From contig CALVAQ010000018.1 of assembly GCA_944325595.1 (NCBI GenBank), positions 1 to 44,771 of the forward strand: 44,771 bases of DNA, written 5' to 3'. This stretch comes from Candidatus Gastranaerophilales bacterium. Its GTDB lineage: Bacteria; Cyanobacteriota; Vampirovibrionia; Gastranaerophilales; Gastranaerophilaceae. The notes below the pieces were generated by a model. It saw only the letters and a list, made by a program, of their open reading frames with translations, was not told where the DNA came from and searched no databases. A program made the translations under genes and the position numbers. Below, one piece after another: positions 31,424-40,151 of the stretch. Position 1 is the stretch's first letter; the number at the start of each line of letters is the position of its first letter.

Positions 31424-32032
31424 ATGGTTAAAAGATTTATCGCTATGACATTAGCTGAAGTAATGGTTACGTTTGTGATTTTAGGTGTAGTCGTTGCTTT
31501 GGTTGCCCCGGGGTTGAAAAAATATAAAGACAAACAGACTATTGCTGTTCAACTTAAAAGCGGTTATGCCACATTGAATAAAGCGTTAGATATGGCAATG
31601 GCATCGGATATTGATTTGGATATTGGAAAAATTGACGGAAATTCTTTGTTTTTAAATTATATGATTCCAAACATGAATATACAGAAAAAATGCAGTAGTG
31701 CTAATATGTCAGAATGTATTCCCGATAGTGCACAAAATTTGCCGTTTACACCATCGAATGCGGTTATTCTTGCCAGCGGATTTACAATTGCAAATAATGC
31801 TAGGGACTTTTTGATAGATGCAAACGGCACAAAAAATCCAAATATGGGTGATGTTGATATTTATCATTACAAACTGGCAAAGAAAAATGCACTGGCGGAT
31901 ATTTCTTCGGACGAAGATTCTACAGACAGTGATAGTTCTGCTGATGTTGACAATGATGCCACATGGCAATTTGTTCCGGTCGGAAAAGCTAAAGAGATAA
32001 TTGAAAACGGTTGGAAAATTAAACATTTTTAA
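31424..32032 (+). CDS. Type IV prepilin-like protein 3
   Basis: From ATG 31424, with GGAG 6 bases upstream, it has 202 residues; an in-frame TTG at 31412 is part of the ribosome site region and is rejected. The leader MVKRFIA is followed by M-TLAEVMVTFVILGVVVAL, so mature residue 1 would be Met instead of Phe while Glu+5 is kept. The soluble domain has a cysteine pair (90 and 98), the Asp-rich turn DANGTKNPNMGDVD (132-145) and an acidic Ser/Asp-rich run (about 159-178). The end GKAKEIIENGWKIKHF resembles that of pilin B at 5932. It stands alone after the murF-murG cluster. Confidence 0.83.
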   Translation: MVKRFIAMTLAEVMVTFVILGVVVALVAPGLKKYKDKQTIAVQLKSGYATLNKALDMAMASDIDLDIGKIDGNSLFLNYMIPNMNIQKKCSSANMSECIPDSAQNLPFTPSNAVILASGFTIANNARDFLIDANGTKNPNMGDVDIYHYKLAKKNALADISSDEDSTDSDSSADVDNDATWQFVPVGKAKEIIENGWKIKHF

Positions 32033-32047
32033 TCTGATTTTATTTTT

Positions 32048-32518
32048 ATGTCAATTGAAAAAGTAAAAGATTTTTTTAAACAGTATGAAAAGCAAAATGA
32101 TATTCTTGAGTTTGATGTATCAAGTGCAACAGTTGAGCTTGCAGCAAAAGCACTGAACACGGAACCGACAAGAATAGCCAAAACCCTGTCTTTCAAAACT
32201 GCTGATGGAGCAATTCTTGTTGTTGCGGCAGGGGATGTAAAAATTGACAATAAAAAATTTAAATCCTGTTTTGGCTTTAAAGCCAAAATGCTTCAGCCGG
32301 ATGAGGTTGAAACGTTAACCGGTCACAAAATTGGCGGTGTCTGTCCTTTTGCAGTGCCTGAAAATGTGAAAGTTTACACCGATATTTCTTTAAAACGTTT
32401 TTCTACCGTCTTTCCTGCCTGCGGGAGTTCAAATTCCGCAATTGAACTCACCTGTGAGGAGCTTTACAAATTTTCTAATAGTATAGAATGGGTCGATGTT
32501 TGTGCTTTTTACGAATAA
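32048..32518 (+). CDS. YbaK/EbsC-family aminoacyl-tRNA deacylase
   Basis: This is a single YbaK/ProX editing domain of 156 residues, which hydrolyses mischarged tRNA such as Cys-tRNA(Pro) or Ala-tRNA(Pro). Conserved features are the Lys45 region IAKTLSFK, VVAAGDVKID, the GGVCPF turn, and the C-terminal KRFSTVFPACGSSNSAIEL with the (S/A)G-rich GSSN loop. The subgroup resembles YwhH-type proteins; the exact substrate is uncertain. It starts 15 bases after the prepilin-like gene. It is followed by about 200 bases with a terminator. Confidence 0.9.
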   Translation: MSIEKVKDFFKQYEKQNDILEFDVSSATVELAAKALNTEPTRIAKTLSFKTADGAILVVAAGDVKIDNKKFKSCFGFKAKMLQPDEVETLTGHKIGGVCPFAVPENVKVYTDISLKRFSTVFPACGSSNSAIELTCEELYKFSNSIEWVDVCAFYE

Positions 32519-32660
32519 AAAAACGGACTCCGTAATGAAGCCCGATGTCTGGAATTAAGAATAGTTGGAAGTATGAAAAAGATTTATTGATTATATTTAA
32601 TATAAAAAAGCGTGTTCAAACAATTACCCGACTATCTATTATTTTTGTTTTTTAGCAGTA

Positions 32661-32690
32661 AAAAAGCAGCTTATACAAGCTGCTTTTTTT
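32661..32690. terminator. Bidirectional intrinsic terminator
   Basis: AAAAAGCAGCTT (32661-32672) pairs with 32677-32688 around ATAC, with flanking A and T runs. It ends the YbaK-family transcript and the convergent gene at 32716. Confidence 0.88.
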
Positions 32691-32715
32691 ATTTATATTG
32701 CTATTTGAATTTTTA

Positions 32716-33093
32716 TTATGCCATCAAACCGCCAAAGTTTTTGGGTTGAACTTTTTCTTTTTCTTCTTTGCTTTTGCCTTGAGTTTCTTTCGGCTTAGCT
32801 TCTGTTTGTTGATTCATAGCTGTATAATATTTTTCAAATTCTTTTTCAAGTTCTTGCATTTTTGATTGAATATCATCAGCACTTACTGATGCTGAACCAA
32901 ATGCAACATTTGTTGTAGAAACAGTTGCACCGCCATTATCTTGTGCCGAAACAAGCTGGTTTTTGTAGTTATTGTATTCGTCAAAAATGCTCTGTGCTTT
33001 TGAAACATTTTGTCTGATTTGATTTACATTGGCGCCTTTTGCTGCCAGTCCTTTTGCTTTGATTGATTGCAACATTCCAAATTCAATAGCCAT
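32716..33093 (-). CDS. Small helical protein of unknown function (125 aa)
   Basis: I recognise no family. From ATG 33093, with GAGAGTGA about 5 bases upstream, it has 125 residues; the frame extends to a TTG at 33177, which is unlikely. The N-terminus MAIEFGMLQSIKAKGL is amphipathic. A helix follows (NQIRQNVSKAQSIFDEYNN), then a Ser/Thr/Gly-rich turn, a second coiled-coil helix (DIQSKMQELEKEFEKYY) and a Lys/Glu/Gln-rich tail ending NFGGLMA. It has no signal peptide. The helical-hairpin layout and hydrophilic tail recall small secretion-linked or cytoskeletal proteins, but that is speculation. Confidence 0.72.
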   Translation of the reverse strand: MAIEFGMLQSIKAKGLAAKGANVNQIRQNVSKAQSIFDEYNNYKNQLVSAQDNGGATVSTTNVAFGSASVSADDIQSKMQELEKEFEKYYTAMNQQTEAKPKETQGKSKEEKEKVQPKNFGGLMA

Positions 33094-33306
33094 AATTTCA
33101 CTCTCTTTTCTTAAAACATATTCGGGTAATTTACTTATCTGTATATATAAAGTATATACTTTTCTAAAAATTGCCAATTATGATGTTTTTTATTAAGTTA
33201 TGTTACATTTTGTTTTTTTAATATTAAGTTATTCAAAAAAATACCGTTTATTAATATATAGAGTTTTGGCAAATTATTCACGGAGTTTACAAACAGGGTT
33301 TCCATC

Positions 33307-34242
33307 ATGATTAGACTGGATATTGATTTAAGCTATTTGACAAAGAACTTTGAGATTGGCACTCAACGTTTAAATCAATACGGCATGAAAAGCATTGATG
33401 AAATTATGGAAGCCGAAGCAGCACAGGGAAACACTCAGGCTGCTGATTTTCAGCAGGATGTTTTGAATGACCCGAAAGCACTTTTAAAACTTTTTAAACT
33501 CTCGGATGCCAGAAACAGATATGCAATTTTGTCCAATATGAGCGCACATGATTTGGAATATATGCTGCAATTTTTGACTGTTGAAGATTTGCAGATGGCG
33601 CTTATGTTTTTTACGAAAGAAAAGATACTAAACCTTATTTATGATTTGCCAAAAAACAAAATCTGCTCTATTGTTTTTCAGGCATTCTCCATAGAGCAGT
33701 TTTTGAAGATGATACCTGAAAAAGAAATAAACAAATTCTTTGACTCTGACAAACTCGATAAAAACAAAATTTTGGATTTCATAAAAGTAATTCCTGAAGA
33801 AAAGCTCAACAAAATGGTTGAAAAATTTATGCATGTTGAATACGGCAAAACTCTAAAAGACGGTGAAGAACTCAATATGAGCAAAGAGCAGGTTTTGAAA
33901 TTTATGGACAACCTTGAGCCTGACAAATTCAAAACTGCACTGAAATGCTTTGAAATAGAAGAAAAAAGTGCAATGATTTTAAATTTGACAAAAGAAGACC
34001 CGAAACTCTTGATGGAATTTTCAAAAAATGCCCTGACTATGCCGCTGAGACAGCTTGATAAAGGTGAAATAGTCCAGAATATGAACAAACTTGAGCCTGA
34101 AGATTTAATCAAAATGGTTGATGACCTGCCGGATGATTTGCTTGCAGTTGCTGTCACACAGATTGATCCAATGATTTTTGCGGAAGTTTTATGCAAAAAT
34201 TTCCAGGATATTCTTGCTGAAATCGGTATCGGTAACCTGTAG
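33307..34242 (+). CDS. Alpha-helical repeat protein of unknown function (MgtE-N/FliG-like)
   Basis: The 311 residues appear to be a solenoid of short helical repeats. Elements such as MSAHDLEYMLQFL, VEDLQMALMFF, KEKILNLIYDL, EKEINKFF, EEKLNKMVEKF, PDKFKTALKCF and PEDLIKMVDDL recur every 20-40 residues, each with a leucine-rich helix after an acidic turn. The pattern resembles the MgtE N-terminal and FliG helical repeats (loop-(D/E)-x-(L/I)). No MgtE membrane part or flagellar gene is present. The protein is acidic and lacks a signal peptide. Start ATG 33307 has AGGG about 9 bases upstream. The role is unknown; such folds usually bind proteins. Confidence 0.75.
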   Translation: MIRLDIDLSYLTKNFEIGTQRLNQYGMKSIDEIMEAEAAQGNTQAADFQQDVLNDPKALLKLFKLSDARNRYAILSNMSAHDLEYMLQFLTVEDLQMALMFFTKEKILNLIYDLPKNKICSIVFQAFSIEQFLKMIPEKEINKFFDSDKLDKNKILDFIKVIPEEKLNKMVEKFMHVEYGKTLKDGEELNMSKEQVLKFMDNLEPDKFKTALKCFEIEEKSAMILNLTKEDPKLLMEFSKNALTMPLRQLDKGEIVQNMNKLEPEDLIKMVDDLPDDLLAVAVTQIDPMIFAEVLCKNFQDILAEIGIGNL

Positions 34243-34251
34243 TTTTGAGCT

Positions 34252-34818
34252 TTAGTTCATCTCAAGGGTCATGTTTTCATCGGTGAGAGGGTTTTGGAAT
34301 ACTACTCTCAGCAGCGGTACATATTTCTTTATAGCCATTGTCCGGATAATCAATTCTTGATTTGGCTTGAGAGTATAGTTTTTTATGTGTTTTGTTTCAA
34401 AACGCTGAGCTTCGTTTTGCGCACCTTTGTTTTTTAAATTGTTGTTTGCTACTGTAAACGGCACGGCAATTGCCGAAAAAATAACAGAGGTTGTCAGAGT
34501 CGGAAGCGCATATTCAAATCCTTTTTGCATGGTTTGTTTTGCTGCCTGCGAATTTGGCTTTTTTACAGACAGAAATGCAACCTGCGCAGTGGCATTGTTC
34601 CATATATCGATATTTTGTATTATTACCGGCTCTGTATAAATATTTTTGATTTTGTATTCGTATCCTGTATATACTTCAGAAAGTCTGCTGTGCAGGTTTT
34701 TTGATTCTCTTTCAATTGTAAAATAATTATTGCTTTCTTTTTTGGGTGATGCAATTGCCGCTGTATTGAAACAGAAAAACAATGCGGCAAGAGTGATTGT
34801 GGCAAAAACTTTTTTCAT
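34252..34818 (-). CDS. Secreted protein of unknown function
   Basis: This 188-residue protein has a clear Sec signal peptide (MKKVFATITLAALFFCFNTAAIAS, cleavage probably after AIA near residue 23). The mature part reads as mixed beta structure (YTGYEYKIKNIYTEPVIIQNIDIW) with one hydrophobic segment (about 104-124, YALPTLTTSVIFSAIAVPFTV) that could span a membrane. The C-terminus, LKPNQELIIRTMAIKKYVPLLRVVFQNP, looks like a beta-sandwich edge. I know no family. It sits 14 bases downstream of the 1161-residue zinc-ribbon protein on the same strand, so the two are probably co-transcribed. Confidence 0.78.
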   Translation of the reverse strand: MKKVFATITLAALFFCFNTAAIASPKKESNNYFTIERESKNLHSRLSEVYTGYEYKIKNIYTEPVIIQNIDIWNNATAQVAFLSVKKPNSQAAKQTMQKGFEYALPTLTTSVIFSAIAVPFTVANNNLKNKGAQNEAQRFETKHIKNYTLKPNQELIIRTMAIKKYVPLLRVVFQNPLTDENMTLEMN

Positions 34819-34832
34819 GTTATTTCTCTTTT

Positions 34833-37800
34833 CTAAGATACGTTAAAAATAGCTGACATTGTCTGCTGCAGGTTTTGTATTTTCCTTTGCATTGCATCGG
34901 CAATATCTTTTGACTGGGTGGATGAGAGTATTTGGTTGTATATAAATATTAGCATATCTGCAATTTGCATCAGGTATAAATGCATTTTGTGTTTTACGGA
35001 CAAATCAAATATTTGTTCAGTATTGTACAGTGCTTTTTCAAACAATCCGCTTTGCCCCGTAGTAAGTATTATCTCAGACGACAGCAATTTAAACAAAATC
35101 ATAAACAAATCCGATATATCAGTGTCTTTTTCCATTCTTAGTATTGAATTATTGAGAATTTCTGCTGCAACCGGTATGTTTTTGTCAAAATATTCCGCTT
35201 TTGCTGTCATAAACCAGCTTGTATAGGCAATGTTCTTCATTGATTTTTCTGATGAAGTATCAAGCACGTCATAGAAAATTTGTTTTGCTTTTTTTGTATT
35301 GCCCAAATTTAAATATGCGTATCCTATCATCAGGTCACAGAAATATTTGAATTGATGAAGGTACATGTCTTCTGCTCTTATCTTTGCATTGTATATACAG
35401 TTTCCGAACTCATTAAAGTTGTTTTCGGTTAATGCAAGAATACCCTGTATAACAAACAAAAAGAGTTCAGAGTATTTATCAGTAAATTTGCTTTGGGCTA
35501 TTTGAGCCAGTTCATCTCTGATATTTTTTCCTTCAAGCAAATCGGAGATTAAACCCAGAAGAAGGAAACATGTATATTTTTGCGGAAGTTCTCTGATAGT
35601 TTTTTGGAGTCGTTCTTTTCTGTCAGGTCTTAATTGTATTATGCATGAGAGATTTGTGAAAATTAACGCATCTAAAATTGCATCTTCAAACTGTTTTTTT
35701 GAAATATTTTCAGGCAAATATCTTTCTAAATCGGTTTTGGGCGTGATGTATTTAAAAAGTTCATCACCCAGCTCAATACATTCGTTTAATCTTCCAAGAT
35801 TAAAGTATATTTCAATAGTTACAAGGTTAATGAGGAAATAATTTATATTAAAACTTTTGTCTTCCGGATTAAAAGAACTTTTTTGTATTTTAGAAATAAT
35901 TTTTCCTATGTAATCCAGTGCATTGCGGTAGTTTCCGCTCAAGATGCAGCTTTGAACAAGTCTGTTTGCTATCTCCTGAATTTTGGGTTCATCTTTGTCA
36001 TTTTCAAGCTTGTCTAAAAACATTTCAAGAAAATTCATTATTTTGTCGGGATAATATTTGTACAACATTAAAGAAAGTTCAAAGTAAACTTCTGTTTTTA
36101 TCTGTTCTACTGTTTTGTCCGTATTTTCATCAATAACATTATCAACAAGTGACAGGAATTTGTTTGTACAATTCAAATACGCACAAAAATCTCCCAGTTG
36201 TCCTGATATCATTGCAAGAGAGTGCCACTGGGCAAAGGCTTCTTTTTTTAGCTTTGCATACTCCAGAAGCTCTGCCTTCTTAACATTCGAAGCCTCGATA
36301 TTTATATAAATCTTTTCAAGAAGAAGCTTTGCAAGTTTCTCAAGCTTTTCCGGCTCACAAAGATTGAGAAAGTTTTGTTTAAACAGGTTGTAGTGTTTTA
36401 TATATATTTCTTTTTCCTGTGTAAACAGAATAAAATCTTCTTTTTCAAGATATTTTAATATCTTTGCGGAGTTTTGGACTTCAAGCATTTGAATAACAGC
36501 AACCGGAATTTTTTCTGATATCAAAAGCATCAAACCGAACAGCTCAAAGTAACTCTCCAAATATTGAAGGTGTGCCAGTCTCTTTTGAACAAGTTCATCC
36601 AAATCTTTTGGAATAACAATCATTCTTTCTTCTTTGATACTATAAGTATTGTTTTTTTGTTCAATTATTCCGTCGTCCAGAAGATATTTGAGAGCCTGAT
36701 TAAAATACAGGTAAGAACCTTTTGTGTTTTCAAGAATTTTTTCAAGGAAGAAACTGTCTTTTATATTTTTGAGTTTATCAATTTGATTTGTGAGAATAGT
36801 TTTGTTGGCGGAAGGAGACAGCTCAATTTCAAAATAGTTGTTTGATGTCATTAGTTTTGGGATTTTTCTGTGCAATGAAAAATCTTTTGAGTAAGAAACA
36901 ACAAATCCTATATTACCCAAAAATTTGTTATCAATGATATATTTTAAAATCTCCAGAGAACTTTCATCAATATATTCAAAATCCTCAATTACAAAAATTG
37001 TTTTGTACGGTATTGCGGCAATAAAATCTCTGAATGTCTCAAAATAGCCAAATCTCACATCTTCCGGATGTGCTTTATTTGTGGGTGACATATTTATCAA
37101 ATCCAGCAGATTTTTGTTATTGATTTTGTTTTCATAGTTTTGGGGATTAAGCAGAAAAGTTTCTTCATTAATTGAATAATATTCAAAGACTATTTGTTTT
37201 AACAGACCGAAAGCACTGTATTTGTTTTTGTCAAAGCAAGAAAATCTGACAATCTTGCATCCTTCAAAAATATTTGAAAGAGTTTCATTTGAAAGTTCTG
37301 AAAGTTTTTCTTTTCTTTCGTCTCCTTTGATTGATATTATGGTATTTTGGGGATTTTTTGCGTTTATTTTTCTTAGTTCTGCGGTCACAGACTCTTCTTT
37401 TGCTCTGGAAAAAGTACAGTTCAGACCGCTAAAGTTTATCAACACAGACTCATCCGGTTCTTCTTCCGGTACATAGTCGGCGTATTTTGGAAGTTTAACC
37501 GCTTTTTTTAGTTCTTTTTTGTCTTCCGGTTTAATAATTTTTGACAGCACAAGTTCAAAAAACATTACCATGCGGTTCTTTATATAAAGAGCACTCAAGG
37601 ATTGGAACGGATATTCTTCTTTTGTGGCTTGATAAACATATGAATCAACTATTGTTTCAATGTTGTTGTATATTGTAACACCGCTGGATGAATAAACAAC
37701 ATCAATATTCACTCCGGATTTGTATTCTTCCGGTTTTGAATATATGTCTCTTTTCTGGATTGCCATTTGTACTTTCAGTGCAATTCCTTTTGCATCAAAA

Positions 37801-38318
37801 AGTTTTTGGTTTATTTCCGTAATAGATTGAGCCACAAAAACAGAAAAATCAATTGCGGATTTGCATGACTCAACAAAGCTATAGTCTTTGCAAAATCTTA
37901 TTATAAAGGTGTTTTCGAAAAATTGGGTTCTGAGTTTTTTTTGATATGCGGTTTTTTTAACCAATGAATATAAGTTTGTTTTAAACTGATTTTTTATTTT
38001 TTCACTTTTGAAAGCTGATTTTATATCATCAAAGTTTGTAATATCAATTGTAAGAACCGCAAATTCTTCAATAACGGATTCTCTGAGTCCGATACTTGCA
38101 TTGATATCCATTCCGCAGTTTGGACACTTTTCAAGTGCGGTTGAGTTTAGTTTTCCGCATTTGTAGCATTTGTTCAAAATAACGGAACCGCATTTTTCGC
38201 ATATGGTGTTTTTTGTTATGTTGCCGCAATTGCTGCATTTTAGTCTCAAAACTTTTTTGCAGTTAGGACAGGCAAGTTCATTTTCACCTATTTCTGTTTT
38301 ACAATTCGGACATTTCAT
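34833..38318 (-). CDS. Triple zinc-ribbon, degenerate cyclase, degenerate ATPase and helical-repeat protein
   Basis: This 1161-residue multidomain protein begins with three CxxC-x8-10-CxxC zinc ribbons: C3/C6/C17/C20, C28/C31/C40/C43 and C51/C54/C65/C68. Residues about 84-245 resemble a class III nucleotidyl cyclase (FAVLTIDITNF), but the second metal Asp is replaced in the FFENTFIIRF segment. Residues about 295-560 resemble an AAA/STAND predictor ATPase with a Walker B FVIEDFEYIDESSLEIL (442-458), yet the P-loop position reads KGDERKEKLSELS (331-343) and lacks GK(S/T). The rest (about 600-1161) is helical and TPR-like. By eye it is a signalling scaffold that has lost both catalytic centres. 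Start ATG 38318; a secreted protein follows. Confidence 0.85.
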   Translation of the reverse strand: MKCPNCKTEIGENELACPNCKKVLRLKCSNCGNITKNTICEKCGSVILNKCYKCGKLNSTALEKCPNCGMDINASIGLRESVIEEFAVLTIDITNFDDIKSAFKSEKIKNQFKTNLYSLVKKTAYQKKLRTQFFENTFIIRFCKDYSFVESCKSAIDFSVFVAQSITEINQKLFDAKGIALKVQMAIQKRDIYSKPEEYKSGVNIDVVYSSSGVTIYNNIETIVDSYVYQATKEEYPFQSLSALYIKNRMVMFFELVLSKIIKPEDKKELKKAVKLPKYADYVPEEEPDESVLINFSGLNCTFSRAKEESVTAELRKINAKNPQNTIISIKGDERKEKLSELSNETLSNIFEGCKIVRFSCFDKNKYSAFGLLKQIVFEYYSINEETFLLNPQNYENKINNKNLLDLINMSPTNKAHPEDVRFGYFETFRDFIAAIPYKTIFVIEDFEYIDESSLEILKYIIDNKFLGNIGFVVSYSKDFSLHRKIPKLMTSNNYFEIELSPSANKTILTNQIDKLKNIKDSFFLEKILENTKGSYLYFNQALKYLLDDGIIEQKNNTYSIKEERMIVIPKDLDELVQKRLAHLQYLESYFELFGLMLLISEKIPVAVIQMLEVQNSAKILKYLEKEDFILFTQEKEIYIKHYNLFKQNFLNLCEPEKLEKLAKLLLEKIYINIEASNVKKAELLEYAKLKKEAFAQWHSLAMISGQLGDFCAYLNCTNKFLSLVDNVIDENTDKTVEQIKTEVYFELSLMLYKYYPDKIMNFLEMFLDKLENDKDEPKIQEIANRLVQSCILSGNYRNALDYIGKIISKIQKSSFNPEDKSFNINYFLINLVTIEIYFNLGRLNECIELGDELFKYITPKTDLERYLPENISKKQFEDAILDALIFTNLSCIIQLRPDRKERLQKTIRELPQKYTCFLLLGLISDLLEGKNIRDELAQIAQSKFTDKYSELFLFVIQGILALTENNFNEFGNCIYNAKIRAEDMYLHQFKYFCDLMIGYAYLNLGNTKKAKQIFYDVLDTSSEKSMKNIAYTSWFMTAKAEYFDKNIPVAAEILNNSILRMEKDTDISDLFMILFKLLSSEIILTTGQSGLFEKALYNTEQIFDLSVKHKMHLYLMQIADMLIFIYNQILSSTQSKDIADAMQRKIQNLQQTMSAIFNVS

Positions 38319-38433
38319 GGGTTTTCACCTTTTTGTGATGAATATATTATAACAATGTCACTGGTCGCTGAACTCATCTTTATTGCTGAGTTTAAGGCTG
38401 CTGCATTACAATCTTAACAATTTTTATCCACAA

Positions 38434-38463
38434 TTGGCAACATTTGTGTTTTTAAACTATAAT
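38434..38463 (+). promoter_or_regulatory. Putative ssb promoter
   Basis: TTGGCA (38434-38439), an 18-base spacer and TATAAT (38458-38463) lie 32 bases before the ssb ATG, in the divergent region from the large zinc-ribbon gene. It is the best sigma-70-type match I noticed in the window. Confidence 0.65.
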
Positions 38464-38495
38464 GGCATGTAAACAAAATTATAAAGGAAAATCAG

Positions 38496-38828
38496 ATGAT
38501 AAATTCAGTCGTAATAGTAGGAAGAGCAGGACAGGATCCCGAGATGAAATATTTTGAATCGGGGAAAGTAAAAACAACTTTTTCTGTTGCCGTGAGCAGA
38601 TGGGATTCAAAAACAAAAGCCGAAGTTACAGACTGGTTTAATATTGAATTGTGGGATAAACTTGCCGAAGTTGCGGGAGAATATGTAAAAAAAGGCAAAC
38701 TCGTGGCAATTGACGGCAGATTGGCTTCAAGCAAATGGACAGATGCTTCAGGTTCTCAAAAGGAAAGATTTTTTGTAAGAGCATCTAACTTGAGATTGTT
38801 GTCTTCTTCAAGAGCTGATCAGCAATAG
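38496..38828 (+). CDS. ssb: Single-stranded DNA-binding protein (short cyanobacterial-type)
   Basis: This OB-fold protein coats single-stranded DNA. The 110 residues are almost only the OB domain: NSVVIVGRAGQDPEMKYF, FSVAVSRW, DWFNIELWDKLAEVAGEYV, KGKLVAIDGRL and the last strand RASNLRLLSS. The C-terminal acidic DDDIPF-type tail that recruits repair proteins is missing; it ends RADQQ. Cyanobacterial SSB proteins are similarly short, with a similar DWFN(I/L)E(I/L)W segment. The ribosome site AAAGGA is about 8 bases before ATG 38496. A second, tailed SSB could be encoded elsewhere. Confidence 0.93.
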   Translation: MINSVVIVGRAGQDPEMKYFESGKVKTTFSVAVSRWDSKTKAEVTDWFNIELWDKLAEVAGEYVKKGKLVAIDGRLASSKWTDASGSQKERFFVRASNLRLLSSSRADQQ

Positions 38829-38846
38829 CAGGGTTTGGGTATAGAG

Positions 38847-40151
38847 ATGTTTGTTTCAAATAATATCGGGGTAATTGCGGATGATTTGACAGGTGCTGAT
38901 GATACAGCCTTGCAGTTTCATCTTAGAGGTGCAAATACACAGATTGTTCTGGACTATTCTTTGTTTCCGGAAAACAAAGTAAACACTCAAGTCTGGGCAG
39001 TTCCTACGGAAACCAGAAATATAGATGCACCTTCAGCCTATGAAAAAGTGAAACAGGCAGCAAAAGTACTCTCGGAAAATCTTAATGTAGAATATTTTTA
39101 TAAGAAAATGGATTCTACACTTAGAGGACATATTGCTGTCGAGGCGCTGGCAATGCTGGATGCTTTGGATTTTGATGCTGCAGTTATTATTCCTGCTTTT
39201 CCGCAGGAAGGAAGAACCACAATCGGCGGTTATCATCTTTTGAAAGGTATTCCGATAGAAAGAACAGAATACGCAAGAGACCCCAGATTTCCCATATATG
39301 AGTCGCATATTCCGACAATCTTAAGACAAGAACTGCAAAATGAGCAGGACGATTTGGTAGATATTATAGAGCTTCGCACGGTAATCAAAGGCGCCGGACC
39401 TATTTTGAAAAGAATGAACGAAATGATTGAAAACGGTGTGAAACTCATTGTCGTTGATGCAATGTCTGTTACGGATATTGAACAGGTCGTTCTTGCGATG
39501 GAAAAAAGTTCATACAAAATTCTTCCCTGTGGTTCCGCAGGCTGTGCACAGGTTCTCGGAAACATCTGGCTTCCTGAAAAAGAAGCACACGATGAAGAGA
39601 AAACGATTCCGACTCTGCCCAAGCTCATTGTTTCCGGCAGCGCAACACAGGTTACGGCGGGACAAATTCAAAAACTTCAGGATGATGATGATATAGACAA
39701 TACTTATTCCATAGATTTAAAAATGGAAGATATTTTGGAGGGGGTTACGGATGATATTGTGACAAGAGTTTCCGAAAACCTTGTTAAGGACAATGTTGTT
39801 ATTGTCCATACTTCCAATTTAACTGTCGATTCAAAAATAATTTCACAGATTCTTTTTGAAAATGAATTGTCAAAAAATCAATTTATCTCAAAAATAGGTG
39901 ATTATCTTGCTGCATTGACGAAAAAAGTTTTGTTTAACAGAGATGCAATACTTATCACAATAGGAGGAGAAACCTCTTTTAAATGCTGCAGAGCAATAAA
40001 CAGCAACAACCTGCAGATTATAGATGCAATTTGCCCCGCTATTCCGCTTTGTCTGGACTCAAAAGCTCAGTGGATAGTTACAAAGTCAGGAAATCTCGGC
40101 AATTCTAACACATTGATTGATATAATAAAATATTTTGAACACCATGAATAA
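38847..40151 (+). CDS. Four-carbon acid sugar kinase (DUF1537 family, OtnK/DtnK-like)
   Basis: This kinase of the DUF1537 family phosphorylates four-carbon sugar acids such as D-threonate or D-erythronate. The N-terminal domain has the typical opening GVIADDLTGADDTALQF and the KKMDSTLRG motif; the C-terminal nucleotide domain has SGSA, VHTSN and ITIGGET. From ATG 38847 it has 434 residues; an in-frame TTG at 38835 would add four. The start is close to the ssb stop. A PdxA-type dehydrogenase overlaps its end, the usual partner arrangement in threonate/erythronate catabolism. The acid-sugar isomer cannot be told from sequence. Confidence 0.9.
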   Translation: MFVSNNIGVIADDLTGADDTALQFHLRGANTQIVLDYSLFPENKVNTQVWAVPTETRNIDAPSAYEKVKQAAKVLSENLNVEYFYKKMDSTLRGHIAVEALAMLDALDFDAAVIIPAFPQEGRTTIGGYHLLKGIPIERTEYARDPRFPIYESHIPTILRQELQNEQDDLVDIIELRTVIKGAGPILKRMNEMIENGVKLIVVDAMSVTDIEQVVLAMEKSSYKILPCGSAGCAQVLGNIWLPEKEAHDEEKTIPTLPKLIVSGSATQVTAGQIQKLQDDDDIDNTYSIDLKMEDILEGVTDDIVTRVSENLVKDNVVIVHTSNLTVDSKIISQILFENELSKNQFISKIGDYLAALTKKVLFNRDAILITIGGETSFKCCRAINSNNLQIIDAICPAIPLCLDSKAQWIVTKSGNLGNSNTLIDIIKYFEHHE

